Source: JANRKF01 sp033763575
GTDB lineage: Bacteria > Pseudomonadota > Alphaproteobacteria > Rickettsiales > SXRF01
Direction: 5' to 3'
DNA length: 64,000 nucleotides
NCBI GenBank assembly: GCA_033763575.1
Contig: JANRKF010000011.1
Span: 62,001 to 126,000 of the forward strand
In this document: piece by piece, positions 18,216-27,137 of the stretch
How positions within the stretch are numbered: position 1 is the first letter of the stretch
Layout: every line of letters begins with the position of its first letter
Position numbers and translations under genes: made by a program
The notes under the pieces: model-generated
The model's database searches: none
Told to the model about the DNA's origin: nothing
What the model saw: only the letters and a program-made list of their open reading frames with translations

Positions 18216-19542
18216 CCGACACCTTCTGAGGGAAGTTTTCAACTACGATTTTGCCAAGTGCAAATCTTCGTCGGATTTCCTTGAGCATTTTTTTGAGGTA
18301 AAACTTTCGATCGCCGATTTGAAGCAGGTGCATGCGCTTGTGCATGCGTCCGGCTGCGACATTGGCGGCAAGACGATTCCCAGCGCGATGTTGGTTGGGG
18401 ATGCGGGTAAGACACCGCCGGTCATGATCCTTGCCCAGCTGCACGGCAACGAACCGGCCGGGCTTGCCGGTATTTTGCTGGCATTTGCGCTGGCCGAAGC
18501 AAAGATGCTTAACCAGCAGGTGTTGGTGGCCATCGGCAACCCGCTTGCGTCCGAGCAATATTTTTCGGCCTATTCGGAAGCGCCGCGTGCCCGCCAGGAG
18601 CTGCGCGATGGTTATCGCTGCGGGCTGGGCGAGGGCGGGAAATTACTGCCCGACATGAACCGCATTCCCACCGATTTCATGACGCGCCCACCGGATAATC
18701 ATCATACCCGCCGCGCCCAGGAATTGTTCCATCTCGGCAGCCATGTTTCCGGCATCCTGGATATTCATTCTGCGCGGGGAAACATGCTCTGCATCACCGA
18801 CCACAAGAACGACATGGAGCTTAAAAACTCTCCCATCCGCGCCGTGCTGATCGGGTTGGCCGACGCGATCGCCGCGCATAGTTCGAGTGGTAGCGCGCAG
18901 GTCAAGACGCTGAAAACCATTCTCTCGCCTTTGCCGAATATCCGCTATCAGGTTGGCATTGAGGCCGGGCGGCATGAGACGGAAGACGCGCCGCTTTTCG
19001 CCTCGATGTTCGCCCATGCCTTCCTGCATGCGATCGGCGCGAGCAAGGCCGCGCCCTACACGCCGAAAAAGGAAACCGGCGAGTTTGATTGCTATCATGT
19101 GCAGCCGAAATGGACCTATGGCGACCTCGTGGTGCAGGGCAATCTCTTGCCGGAAGACAAGCTGTTCATGGCAGCGCCGTGCATGTCGGCGGACGCGATT
19201 CCCAAACGTGCCGACCGGGTGATTGTGAAGAAAAAAGACGGGGCGTTCCAGGTGCAGACGATCATGCAGTATATCGTCGCTCCCGCCGGTGATATCACCT
19301 ACGCCGTCTATCAATATGACGAGATGGAAATGCTGCATGAAGGCGCGGTGGTGGCGGTGGCCGTGCCGAGCGGTGCCGTGCTTAAAGCCCCGAAAACCGC
19401 AGCGGGCATTTTCTTCAGCAAATGCGCCTCGCTCTACGATCAGGACCCGGCGGTGGGGCCGTGGCCGCTTGCAGCATCGGCCCGCGGCGATGTCAAATTC
19501 TGCTATCCCTGCATCGTGAAAAAAGAGAAGCTCTCTCTTTAG
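18205..19542 (+). CDS. AstE-like succinylglutamate desuccinylase/aspartoacylase family deacylase
   Basis: This 445-residue protein has the zinc motif AQLHGNEPAG (H and E ligands) and a later ILDIHSARG histidine, as in the M14-like AstE/aspartoacylase family, which removes succinyl or acetyl groups from amino acids. It is longer than typical AstE (about 320-350 residues), with an extended C-terminus (DLVVQGNLLPEDKLFMAAP onward). Its position next to astB suggests it does the last step of arginine catabolism (succinylglutamate to glutamate). ATG 18205 has no clear ribosome binding site; earlier in-frame ATGs at 18145, 18163 and 18169 lie inside astB. Confidence 0.8.
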   Translation: MDSIRHLLREVFNYDFAKCKSSSDFLEHFFEVKLSIADLKQVHALVHASGCDIGGKTIPSAMLVGDAGKTPPVMILAQLHGNEPAGLAGILLAFALAEAKMLNQQVLVAIGNPLASEQYFSAYSEAPRARQELRDGYRCGLGEGGKLLPDMNRIPTDFMTRPPDNHHTRRAQELFHLGSHVSGILDIHSARGNMLCITDHKNDMELKNSPIRAVLIGLADAIAAHSSSGSAQVKTLKTILSPLPNIRYQVGIEAGRHETEDAPLFASMFAHAFLHAIGASKAAPYTPKKETGEFDCYHVQPKWTYGDLVVQGNLLPEDKLFMAAPCMSADAIPKRADRVIVKKKDGAFQVQTIMQYIVAPAGDITYAVYQYDEMEMLHEGAVVAVAVPSGAVLKAPKTAAGIFFSKCASLYDQDPAVGPWPLAASARGDVKFCYPCIVKKEKLSL

Positions 19543-19970
19543 CGCCGCGCTTTAAAAAATGCTTTCAGTAATTCGCCGCATTCCTGCTCCTGAATGCCGC
19601 CGTAGATTTCCGGGGTGTGGTGGCAGGTGGCTTGCGAAAAAATGCGCGGGCCGTTTTCAACGCCGCCGCCTTTCGCATCATAGGCGCCGAAATAAAGCCG
19701 GCGGATGCGGGCGAAGCCGATGGCGGCAGCGCACATCGGGCAGGGTTCCAGCGTGACATAGAGATCGCAATCGGAAAGCCGGGGAGTGCCGAGTGTTTCG
19801 CAGGCGGCGCGGATGGCAAGCATCTCGGCATGGGCGGTGGGGTCACGATCGGTTTCGGTAAGGTTGTGGGCGCTGGCGATGACCTTGCCTTCGCGCACCA
19901 GCACGGCGCCGACCGGCACCTCACCGCGTACAAAAGCGGCGTGGGCAAGCTCAAGGGCGGCGTGCATCAT
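19539..19970 (-). CDS. tadA: tRNA-specific adenosine deaminase TadA
   Basis: TadA converts adenosine 34 to inosine in tRNA-Arg(ACG), allowing it to read three codons. The 143-residue product has the zinc and catalytic motifs HAEM and PCPMCAAA at the usual spacing, and TAHAEMLAIRAA matches the tRNA deaminase subgroup rather than cytidine deaminases. It starts ATGATG at 19970, overlapping the TGA of the SspB gene by four bases, so it is coupled to it. The 3' end overlaps the AstE-like gene's stop by four bases. Confidence 0.93.
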   Translation of the reverse strand: MMHAALELAHAAFVRGEVPVGAVLVREGKVIASAHNLTETDRDPTAHAEMLAIRAACETLGTPRLSDCDLYVTLEPCPMCAAAIGFARIRRLYFGAYDAKGGGVENGPRIFSQATCHHTPEIYGGIQEQECGELLKAFFKARR

Positions 19971-20434
19971 TTCTTGCGGAACGCATCAAGCGAGATGATT
20001 TCGGCGGCACCTTCGTCGGCGTCTTCGTTTTCGCCTTCGGGCAGTTCCAGCTCTTCCGGCAGGGTGATATGCTCGGATTGCGCGGTCTGGAATTGCAGGC
20101 CGAACTTGATGCTCGGATCGGCGAACGCGGTGAGCGCCGCAAACGGCACGGTGAGTTTTTCCGGCGCGCCGCCGAACGACAGCGTCACATGAAACTGCGC
20201 GTCTTCCACCCGGAAATCCCAGAACTGGTGCTGCATGACGATGGTGATGTCTTTCGGGTATTTGGCGCGTAAAGAGTCCGACATGCGCACGCCGGGATGC
20301 TGCGTATCGTAGGAAATATAAAAATGATGCTCGCCCGGAAGGCCCTCGCTCTGCACGCGGCGCATCACGTCGCGCACCATGGTGCGCATGGCGTGGTCGA
20401 TCAGCGCGGGATAATTGAGATAATCTTCGGTCAT
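19967..20434 (-). CDS. sspB: SspB family ClpXP adaptor (alphaproteobacterial type)
   Basis: SspB delivers ssrA-tagged and other substrates to the ClpXP protease. The 155-residue product shows the SspB-alpha pattern: LNYPALIDHAMRTMVRDVM at the N-terminus, HHFYISYDTQHPGVRMSD, and VTLSFGGAPEKLTVPFAALTAFADPS. A disordered acidic linker (LPEGENEDADEGA) and a short hydrophobic C-terminal tail (EIISLDAFRKK) follow; in other SspBs this tail docks on ClpX. No translated feature contradicts full length. It is the first gene of the sspB-tadA pair and is divergent from the TadE gene. Confidence 0.88.
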   Translation of the reverse strand: MTEDYLNYPALIDHAMRTMVRDVMRRVQSEGLPGEHHFYISYDTQHPGVRMSDSLRAKYPKDITIVMQHQFWDFRVEDAQFHVTLSFGGAPEKLTVPFAALTAFADPSIKFGLQFQTAQSEHITLPEELELPEGENEDADEGAAEIISLDAFRKK

Positions 20435-20574
20435 GACGCCATCTTAGCGGAGAACCGCGCCTCGCGCAAGCAAGGCCTTGATTGTCTCACATTCGAGATA
20501 AATTTGTCGAAACCTTAGCTAAACAGCGAATGATTCTTAAACAAATATAAAAGCTTATCGTGATATGATAGGGC

Positions 20575-21144
20575 ATGAAAAAACGTTCTTTCCTCTCCTT
20601 CTGGTCTGCAAGCGACGGTGCCTCCGCCGTGGAGTTCGCATTGATTGCGCCGGTTCTGCTGCTGATGACGATTGGCATCATTGAAATATCGCTGATGATG
20701 CTCACGCAAAACATCATGGAGAGTGTGACCTTCACCGCGTCGCGGCTCGGCAAGACCGGCTATGTGGAGGCGGGTATCACGCGTGAGGAGACGATCATAC
20801 AGGCGCTGCACGATGCGGCGGATGGTTTGCTCGACACGACCAAGATCACGGTGGACACGCAGTCCTATAACGAGTTCGGCGATGTCGGCAGTCCGGAGCC
20901 TTTCGTCGATGCGAATGGAAACGGCATCCATGACGACGGCGAGAACTATACCGATGTGAATGCCAACGGCCAGTACGACACCGACATGGGGGCGGCAGGC
21001 GAGGGCAATGCCGGGCAGGTGGTGGTCTATATCGTGACCTATCCGTGGAGCGTGTCGACGCCGCTACTTTCGTCGCTCATGGGCGATCATGGCGTGTTCA
21101 GCCTCACTGCGCGGGCGGTGGTCAAAAACGAGCCGTTCGAATGA
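20575..21144 (+). CDS. TadE-like pilus assembly protein with Ca-binding-like loops
   Basis: TadE proteins are pseudopilins of the Flp/Tad adhesive pilus. The 189-residue product has the prepilin-type segment GASAVEFALIAPVLLLMTIGI (about residues 17-37), with the invariant glutamate after the cleavage glycine, then a mostly beta extracellular part. Residues about 103-135 hold two loops, DANGNGIHDDGE and DVNANGQYDTD, that resemble calcium-binding EF-hand/dockerin loops. It overlaps the next TadE-like gene by ATGA. The Flp pilin, TadV and secretion ATPase genes are not in the window. Confidence 0.87.
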   Translation: MKKRSFLSFWSASDGASAVEFALIAPVLLLMTIGIIEISLMMLTQNIMESVTFTASRLGKTGYVEAGITREETIIQALHDAADGLLDTTKITVDTQSYNEFGDVGSPEPFVDANGNGIHDDGENYTDVNANGQYDTDMGAAGEGNAGQVVVYIVTYPWSVSTPLLSSLMGDHGVFSLTARAVVKNEPFE

Positions 21145-21797
21145 AAAATCCATTCCGCAATTTATTCTGTCATTGCGAGCATTTTCACAGAAAATGCGCG
21201 GCAATCCATGGTGCGGCAGATAAAGATGGATTGCTTCGTCGCAAGGCTCTTCGCAATGGCCTATGGCAATGCCGGCGCGGCGTCGCGGCCACCGAGTTCG
21301 CGGTGGCGCTTCCTTTTCTGCTGGTGCTGATGCTGGGAGGGATTGAGATCAGCCGCTATGTCATCATCCACCAGAAGCTGGAAAAAGTCGCCTACACCAT
21401 CGCCGACGTCGTCTCGCAATCCGATACGATCACCACGGCACAGCTCAACCAGGCGGTGATTGCGGCGGCAACGATCATGGAGCCGTATGATTTCAGCCCG
21501 GATGGGGTGGTATTCATCAGCTCGGTTTATAAAAGTGGCAGCAATGCGCCCACCGTGCGCTGGCAATATAGCGGCGGCGGCGCGTTGTCGGCGAGCAGCC
21601 AGATCGGCGCGGTCGGCGCGGTGGCGGCGATGCCCAACGGGCTTGTGCTCAACCCCAGCGACAACGTGATTATTTCGGAAGTATTTTACCGCTACCAGCC
21701 GTTTCTGACCGGCGGCGTATTCGCCGATGACGAGGATCTTTACAAGGTCACGATTTTCAAGCCAAGGCTTGGGGCGCTGACGACGCCGCCCGCCTGA
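21141..21797 (+). CDS. TadE-like pilus protein with palindromic element inserted in frame
   Basis: The 218-residue product has a TadE prepilin segment (GVAATEFAVALPFLLVLMLGGIE, from about residue 47) and a pilin-like C-terminal domain. The N-terminus is odd: MKNPFRNLFC is followed by about 30 residues rich in His, Lys, Arg and Cys before LWQCRRGVAATEF. These 30 residues are encoded by a palindromic element at 21171-21258. Without them the N-terminus would be about 16 residues, the normal TadE length. The ATG overlaps the previous stop (ATGA), so the start is secure. Confidence 0.87.
   Translation: MKNPFRNLFCHCEHFHRKCAAIHGAADKDGLLRRKALRNGLWQCRRGVAATEFAVALPFLLVLMLGGIEISRYVIIHQKLEKVAYTIADVVSQSDTITTAQLNQAVIAAATIMEPYDFSPDGVVFISSVYKSGSNAPTVRWQYSGGGALSASSQIGAVGAVAAMPNGLVLNPSDNVIISEVFYRYQPFLTGGVFADDEDLYKVTIFKPRLGALTTPPA
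21171..21258. repeat. Palindromic element within a TadE coding sequence
   Basis: Nested inverted repeats: CATTGCGAGC (21171-21180) matches the complement of GGCTCTTCGCAATG (21245-21258), and GCAATCCAT (21201-21209) pairs with ATGGATTGC (21226-21234). The pattern CATTGCGAG...GCAATCC...GGATTGC...CGCAATG is that of a widespread palindromic element normally found between genes. Here it is read through in frame. Confidence 0.82.
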
Positions 21798-21819
21798 ACC
21801 ATATGATGTGAGGTTTTTT

Positions 21820-23172
21820 ATGTCTATGTTGCATTTATTCAAATCCGAATCCGGCTCGGTGGTGCCGGTGATCGGTGTGCTGGTGGCGGCGATGCTCGGT
21901 TCTTCGGGCGCGGCGGTGGATACGGGGCGCGGGCAACTGGTGAAGGCCAAGCTTTCCAGCTCGCTCGACGCGGCGGGGCTGGCGGCCGCTTCCACGGTGA
22001 GCACGACTTCGCTTGAGACGGAGACGACGAAATACCTGAACGCGAATTTCAACGGCTATATGGGCGCCGAAATCACCAGCGTCAATGTTGTTCCCAATGC
22101 CGACAACACCGTTTTTGAATTATCCGCGACCGCCGAGGTGCCGACCACTTTCATGCGTATTTTGGGCATCGAGACCATCACGGTCGGGGCCACCTCGGAA
22201 ATCACCCGCGCCAGCTCCGGTCTGGAGCTGGTGATGGTGCTGGACAATACCGGGTCGATGTCCGGCTCGAAACTCACCAGCCTCAAATCGGCGGCGACCA
22301 CGCTCGTGAACATTCTCTACGGCGATCAGACGACGGTGGAGGATTTATGGATCGGGCTGGTGCCGTTTTCGCAGGCGGTGAACGTGGGAACCGGCAATGC
22401 CAGCTGGCTTGCCGCCAACAGCTTCAACTGGCATGGCGTGGCGTGGAAAGGATGCGTGGATGCGCGTGAGGGCAGCGGCGAGGACATCACCGATTCGCCG
22501 CCGACCGTTTCCAGCCCACAAACGCTTTTCCCGCAATATTTCTGGCCGGATGACGGCGATAACAACTGGCTGACCAATGGTGGTAATTTGCGTTCCGGCA
22601 TTGGCGATACCAAAGGCCCGAACAAATACTGCCCGCAGGCGGTGACGCCGATGACCGGGGTGAAAGCCACCATCCTTTCCGGCATCAACGCCATGACCGC
22701 CAACGGCAACACGCATATTGGCCTGGGCGCGGTGTGGGGATGGCGGATGCTGTCGCCGCGCTGGCAGAATATATGGGGCGGCGAGATGAGCGCGAACGGC
22801 CTGCCGCTTGCTTACAACACGCCGAAAATGAACAAGGCGGTGATCGTCATGACCGATGGCGACAATGTTATCAGCAACGACAGCCGCGGCGCTTACTGGT
22901 ATCTCGATGACGAAAAACTGGGAACCGATGTGCAAAGCGCTGCCGAGGCGCAGCTCGATACAAGGCTCGGGCAGGTCTGCACCTCGATGAAAAATAACAA
23001 CATCATCGTGTACACGATTTCGTTCGGCTCGATTTCCGGTTCCAGCCAGACGATGCTGCGCAACTGCGCCAGCCAGAGCGATTTCTATTTCCCGTCGCCG
23101 GACAGCGCGACGTTGCAGGCCGCCTTCAAATCCATCGGCGATTCGCTCTCAAGCCTGCGCATTAGCAGATGA
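21820..23172 (+). CDS. TadG-like pilus protein with von Willebrand factor A domain
   Basis: The 450-residue product has an N-terminal membrane segment (GSVVPVIGVLVAAMLGSSGAAVDTGR), a region typical of TadG (DUF2134-like), then a VWA domain from about residue 140. The metal-ion-dependent adhesion motif is DNTGSMSGSK, and the second site is MTDGDNVIS. Such proteins anchor the Tad pilus and may bind surfaces. ATG 21820 is chosen over 21808 because GAGG lies seven bases upstream. It is 22 bp after the TadE-like gene and completes a three-gene transcription unit. Confidence 0.9.
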   Translation: MSMLHLFKSESGSVVPVIGVLVAAMLGSSGAAVDTGRGQLVKAKLSSSLDAAGLAAASTVSTTSLETETTKYLNANFNGYMGAEITSVNVVPNADNTVFELSATAEVPTTFMRILGIETITVGATSEITRASSGLELVMVLDNTGSMSGSKLTSLKSAATTLVNILYGDQTTVEDLWIGLVPFSQAVNVGTGNASWLAANSFNWHGVAWKGCVDAREGSGEDITDSPPTVSSPQTLFPQYFWPDDGDNNWLTNGGNLRSGIGDTKGPNKYCPQAVTPMTGVKATILSGINAMTANGNTHIGLGAVWGWRMLSPRWQNIWGGEMSANGLPLAYNTPKMNKAVIVMTDGDNVISNDSRGAYWYLDDEKLGTDVQSAAEAQLDTRLGQVCTSMKNNNIIVYTISFGSISGSSQTMLRNCASQSDFYFPSPDSATLQAAFKSIGDSLSSLRISR

Positions 23173-23495
23173 CAATCACCTCGGCGGCTTTGCCGCCCTA
23201 GATGCCCGTCATCCCGGAAGCCGGTTTTCCGCGAACACAGTGAGCATGGAAAAGCCCGCTGTCCGTGATCTCAAACTGCCTGCTGTGTAACTCCAGACCC
23301 CGCAACACGTGCGGGGTGACGAGCCTTGTGAAATCATAAAAAACCAAGAAAATATAGCCGGTTGTCATTTTTTTCATTTTTTTTCACTTTACCCCCTTCC
23401 GTGACACATCGGGCGGGCGCATGATGCTCTTATGGACGGGGCGGGGAGATACTTGCGTCTTTCCTTTCTGTGGGCCGCATGCTAACTCGGAGTGT
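23173..23495. repeat. Intergenic region with GC hairpins, no gene
   Basis: This 323-bp gap has no convincing gene. GGCGGC-TTT-GCCGCC (23184-23198) forms a hairpin but lacks a following T run. A REP-like hairpin ACCCCGC/GCGGGGT lies at 23297-23317. Between them is a stretch with GTCATCCCGGAAGCCGG, typical of composite palindromic elements. The A/T-rich part near 23335-23390 probably holds the promoter of cysT, but I cannot assign -35 and -10 boxes. Confidence 0.6.
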
Positions 23496-24323
23496 ATGAA
23501 ACAACTTATTCTCAAGCAGCCTTCGGTGATTCCTGGTTTCGGGTTCACCATGGGCTTTACGGTATTTTACCTGCTGGCGGTGGTGATGATCCCGCTGGCC
23601 GGATTGTTTGTAAGCGCGAGCGCGCTCAGCTGGGGCCAGTTTGTGGAAACGGTGACCAGCGGGCGGGTGATGATGGCCTACCGCAACAGCTTCGGCATCG
23701 CGTTTCTGGCGGCCTGTGTGAATTGCGTGTTTGGCCTGGCGCTGGCCTGGGCATTGGTGCGTTATAAATTCCCCGGCAAAAAGCTTGTCGACGCGATGGT
23801 CGACCTGCCGATTGCGTTGCCGACGGCGGTGGCGGGGATTGCGCTCACCGCGCTTTATGCGCCGCAGGGCTGGATCGGGCGTTATCTGGAGCCGCTGGGC
23901 ATCAAGGTGGCGTTTACGCCGCTGGGCATTCTGGTGGCGCTGATGTTCGTCGGCCTGCCCTTCGTGGTGCGGACGGTGGAGCCGGTGCTGAAAGATTTCG
24001 AGCGCGAGCTGGAAGAGGCGGCGAGCAGCCTGGGGGCGAACCGGAGGCAGATTTTCTGCCAGGTGATTTTCCCGAGCATCATGCCGGCGCTGCTCACCGG
24101 CTTTGCGATGGCCTTTGCACGCGGGCTGGGTGAGTATGGCTCGGTGATTTTCATTGCGGGCAATCTTCCCTATGTGTCGGAGATCGTGCCGCTTTTCATC
24201 GTCGTCAAGCTCGAACAATATGATGTTGCGGGCGCGACCGCCATTGCCTGCGTGATGCTGGTCTCGTCCTTCATATTGCTTTTTGTTATCAACTGGCTGC
24301 AACGCTGGAGCAGTGGACGATGA
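23496..24323 (+). CDS. cysT: Sulfate/thiosulfate ABC transporter permease CysT (CysU)
   Basis: One of two inner-membrane permeases of the sulfate/thiosulfate importer. The 275-residue product has six hydrophobic segments and the cytoplasmic EAA loop (EELEEAASSLGANRRQIFCQVIFPSIMPAL) that docks on the ATPase. LPIALPTAVAGIALTALYAP is typical of CysT/CysU. ATG 23496 with GGAG three bases upstream is preferred; the open frame begins at 23421. It overlaps cysW by ATGA. A periplasmic sulfate-binding protein gene is absent from the window. Confidence 0.94.
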   Translation: MKQLILKQPSVIPGFGFTMGFTVFYLLAVVMIPLAGLFVSASALSWGQFVETVTSGRVMMAYRNSFGIAFLAACVNCVFGLALAWALVRYKFPGKKLVDAMVDLPIALPTAVAGIALTALYAPQGWIGRYLEPLGIKVAFTPLGILVALMFVGLPFVVRTVEPVLKDFERELEEAASSLGANRRQIFCQVIFPSIMPALLTGFAMAFARGLGEYGSVIFIAGNLPYVSEIVPLFIVVKLEQYDVAGATAIACVMLVSSFILLFVINWLQRWSSGR

Positions 24324-25135
24324 GCATTGCCATGACGGAAAGCCGTCCGACGAAATGCCTCATCCTCGCTGCCGGTATCGGCTATCTCGGCCTGCTGGTG
24401 CTGCTGCCGGTGATCGCCGTGTTTATCGAGGCATTTCGGCAGGGCGCGGAGGTCTACTGGCAGTCGATTACCGAGCCGGATGCGCTCGCCGCCATTCGCC
24501 TGACTTTCCTGGTGGCGGCGATTGCGGTGCCGCTTAATACGATATTCGGGCTGCTCGCAAGCTGGGCGATCGCCAAGTTCGATTTCTTCGGCAAGCGCCT
24601 GCTCATCACCTTTATCGACCTGCCGTTTTCGGTCTCGCCGGTGATTTCGGGGTTGATTTATATCCTGCTGTTCGGCGCGCACAGCGTCATCGGCCAGTGG
24701 CTGATGGAGCACGACATGCAGGTGATTTTCGCCGTGCCGGGGCTGGTGCTGGCCACGGTATTTGTGACCTTTCCCTTCGTGGCGCGTGAGCTGATCCCGC
24801 TGATGGAAGAACAAGGCACCGAGGAGGAGGAAGCGGCGGTGATGCTTGGCGCAGGCGGGTTTCGTACCTTTTTCTTCATCACCCTGCCCAATGTCAAATG
24901 GGCGCTTTTATATGGGGTGCTGCTCTGCAATGCGCGGGCGATGGGTGAGTTCGGGGCGGTCAGCGTGGTTTCCGGCCATATCAAGGGCGAAACGACGACC
25001 ATCCCGCTGCATGTGGAGATTTTGTATAACGAGTATAATTTCGCGGCGGCGTTCGCGGTGGCCTCCATCCTTACGGTGTTGGCGCTGGTGACGCTCTTGC
25101 TAAAAACCATAATTGAACGTAGGTTTGCTAAATGA
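24320..25135 (+). CDS. cysW: Sulfate/thiosulfate ABC transporter permease CysW
   Basis: Second permease of the importer, 271 residues, with the FDLPFSVSPVISGLIYILLFG-like pore segment (here IDLPFSVSPVISGLIYILL), an EAA loop (EEEEAAVMLGAGGFRTFFFITLPN) and the typical GEFGAVSVVSGHIKGETTTIPLHVEILYNEY segment that identifies CysW. The start overlaps the cysT stop. The stop (25133-25135) overlaps an ATG at 25132 that was once the cysA start but now begins a short decoy frame (see 25132-25254). Confidence 0.95.
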   Translation: MSIAMTESRPTKCLILAAGIGYLGLLVLLPVIAVFIEAFRQGAEVYWQSITEPDALAAIRLTFLVAAIAVPLNTIFGLLASWAIAKFDFFGKRLLITFIDLPFSVSPVISGLIYILLFGAHSVIGQWLMEHDMQVIFAVPGLVLATVFVTFPFVARELIPLMEEQGTEEEEAAVMLGAGGFRTFFFITLPNVKWALLYGVLLCNARAMGEFGAVSVVSGHIKGETTTIPLHVEILYNEYNFAAAFAVASILTVLALVTLLLKTIIERRFAK

Positions 25136-25250
25136 GCATTGAAGTAAAAAACATTCGCATCTGTCACCCCGCATTTATTGCGGGGTCGGCGTTTGTTTTG
25201 CCCCAGACCCCGCAACAAGTGCGGGGAAGTAAAGAACGTAGGTTTGCACG

Positions 25251-25273
<23 letters not shown>
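25115..25273. repeat. REP-like element with 40-bp flanking duplication at the cysA start
   Basis: The 40-bp segment 25115-25154 recurs at 25234-25273 with four mismatches. Each copy contains the last codons of cysW or their remnant and the ATG and first seven codons of cysA. Between them, 25155-25233 holds two GC hairpins: CACCCCGC/GCGGGGT (about 25165-25186) and ACCCCGC/GCGGGG (25206-25226). The simplest reading is insertion of a palindromic element with duplication of its target. Confidence 0.88.
25132..25254 (+). other. Decoy 40-codon reading frame linking cysW and cysA
   Basis: The old cysA start (ATG 25132, still overlapping the cysW stop as ATGA) reads seven true cysA codons plus ATT, then runs through the inserted hairpins without a stop and ends at TGA 25252-25254. 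That TGA overlaps the present cysA ATG at 25251, again as ATGA. The frame is thus a translational bridge preserving coupling; it probably has no function as a protein. Confidence 0.7.
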
Positions 25274-26474
<1,201 letters not shown>

Positions 26475-26475
26475 T

Positions 26476-26592
26476 AGCCCCGCACTTGTTGCGGGGTCCG
26501 GTTTGAAAGACGGAGTCAGTTGAAAATGAAAATACGCAGTATCCTTTTACCTCGCGACCGGATCCCGTTATCCGCTTCGCTGCAACGGGGCT
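26476..26592. repeat. Composite palindromic element between cysA and pgsA
   Basis: The left end has the hairpin GCCCCGC/GCGGGGT (about 26477-26497). AGCCCCG at 26476 is also complementary to CGGGGCT at 26586-26592, and GGTCCGG near 26494 to CCGGATCC near 26557, so the whole block of about 115 bp can fold back on itself. The pgsA start is 7 bp beyond it. Confidence 0.72.
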
Positions 26593-26598
26593 TGTGAG

Positions 26599-27132
26599 AT
26601 GAATTACAAAAAAAACCTGCCCAACTATCTCACCTATTTCCGCATTGCGGTGATTCCGCTGCTGGTCATCGCTTTTTACATGAAGGGTGAGTGGGCGCTG
26701 GTGTTTTCGGCTACGATTTTTGCGCTGGCAGGGATTACCGACTGGCTGGACGGTTATGTCGCCCGGCTGTGGAATGTGCAAACCAGCATTGGCCGTTTCC
26801 TTGATCCGATTGCCGATAAGCTGCTGGTGGCGACCGCGCTGGTGCTTCTGGTGGCCGATCACCGGGCCGACGCGCTGCCTGCGGTGGCTATCATGTGCCG
26901 GGAAATATTGGTGTCGGGCCTGCGGGAATTTCTTGCGGAAATTCAGGTGAGTGTGCCGGTTTCCCGCCTCGCCAAGTGGAAAACCGGGGTGCAGATGGTC
27001 GCGATCTTTTGCCTGCTGCTGGGCGCGCCGGTTGCGCTGTTGGGTGAATTCATGCTATGGTTGGCGGCACTACTCACGCTTGTCACCGGTTACGCCTATT
27101 TGAAAACCGGCCTGAAACATATGGTGGATTAA
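26599..27132 (+). CDS. pgsA: CDP-diacylglycerol-glycerol-3-phosphate 3-phosphatidyltransferase
   Basis: PgsA makes phosphatidylglycerophosphate, the committed step to phosphatidylglycerol and cardiolipin. The 177-residue membrane protein starts MNYKKNLPNYLTYFRI and has the complete CDP-alcohol phosphotransferase motif, DWLDGYVAR followed by GRFLDPIADK, which holds the metal-binding aspartates. About five hydrophobic segments follow. The gene follows cysA after a palindromic element and precedes cimA by 5 bp; these neighbours are functionally unrelated. Confidence 0.95.
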   Translation: MNYKKNLPNYLTYFRIAVIPLLVIAFYMKGEWALVFSATIFALAGITDWLDGYVARLWNVQTSIGRFLDPIADKLLVATALVLLVADHRADALPAVAIMCREILVSGLREFLAEIQVSVPVSRLAKWKTGVQMVAIFCLLLGAPVALLGEFMLWLAALLTLVTGYAYLKTGLKHMVD

Positions 27133-27137
27133 AAACG

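Noticed and set aside
23184..23198. GGCGGC-TTT-GCCGCC hairpin as intrinsic terminator of the tad genes
   Set aside because: No T run follows on the plus strand; it may still slow polymerase but does not meet the usual rule.
23430..24302. Minus-strand frame of 290 codons opposite cysT
   Set aside because: Charged, His/Gln-rich translation mirroring the hydrophobic CysT; no family features.
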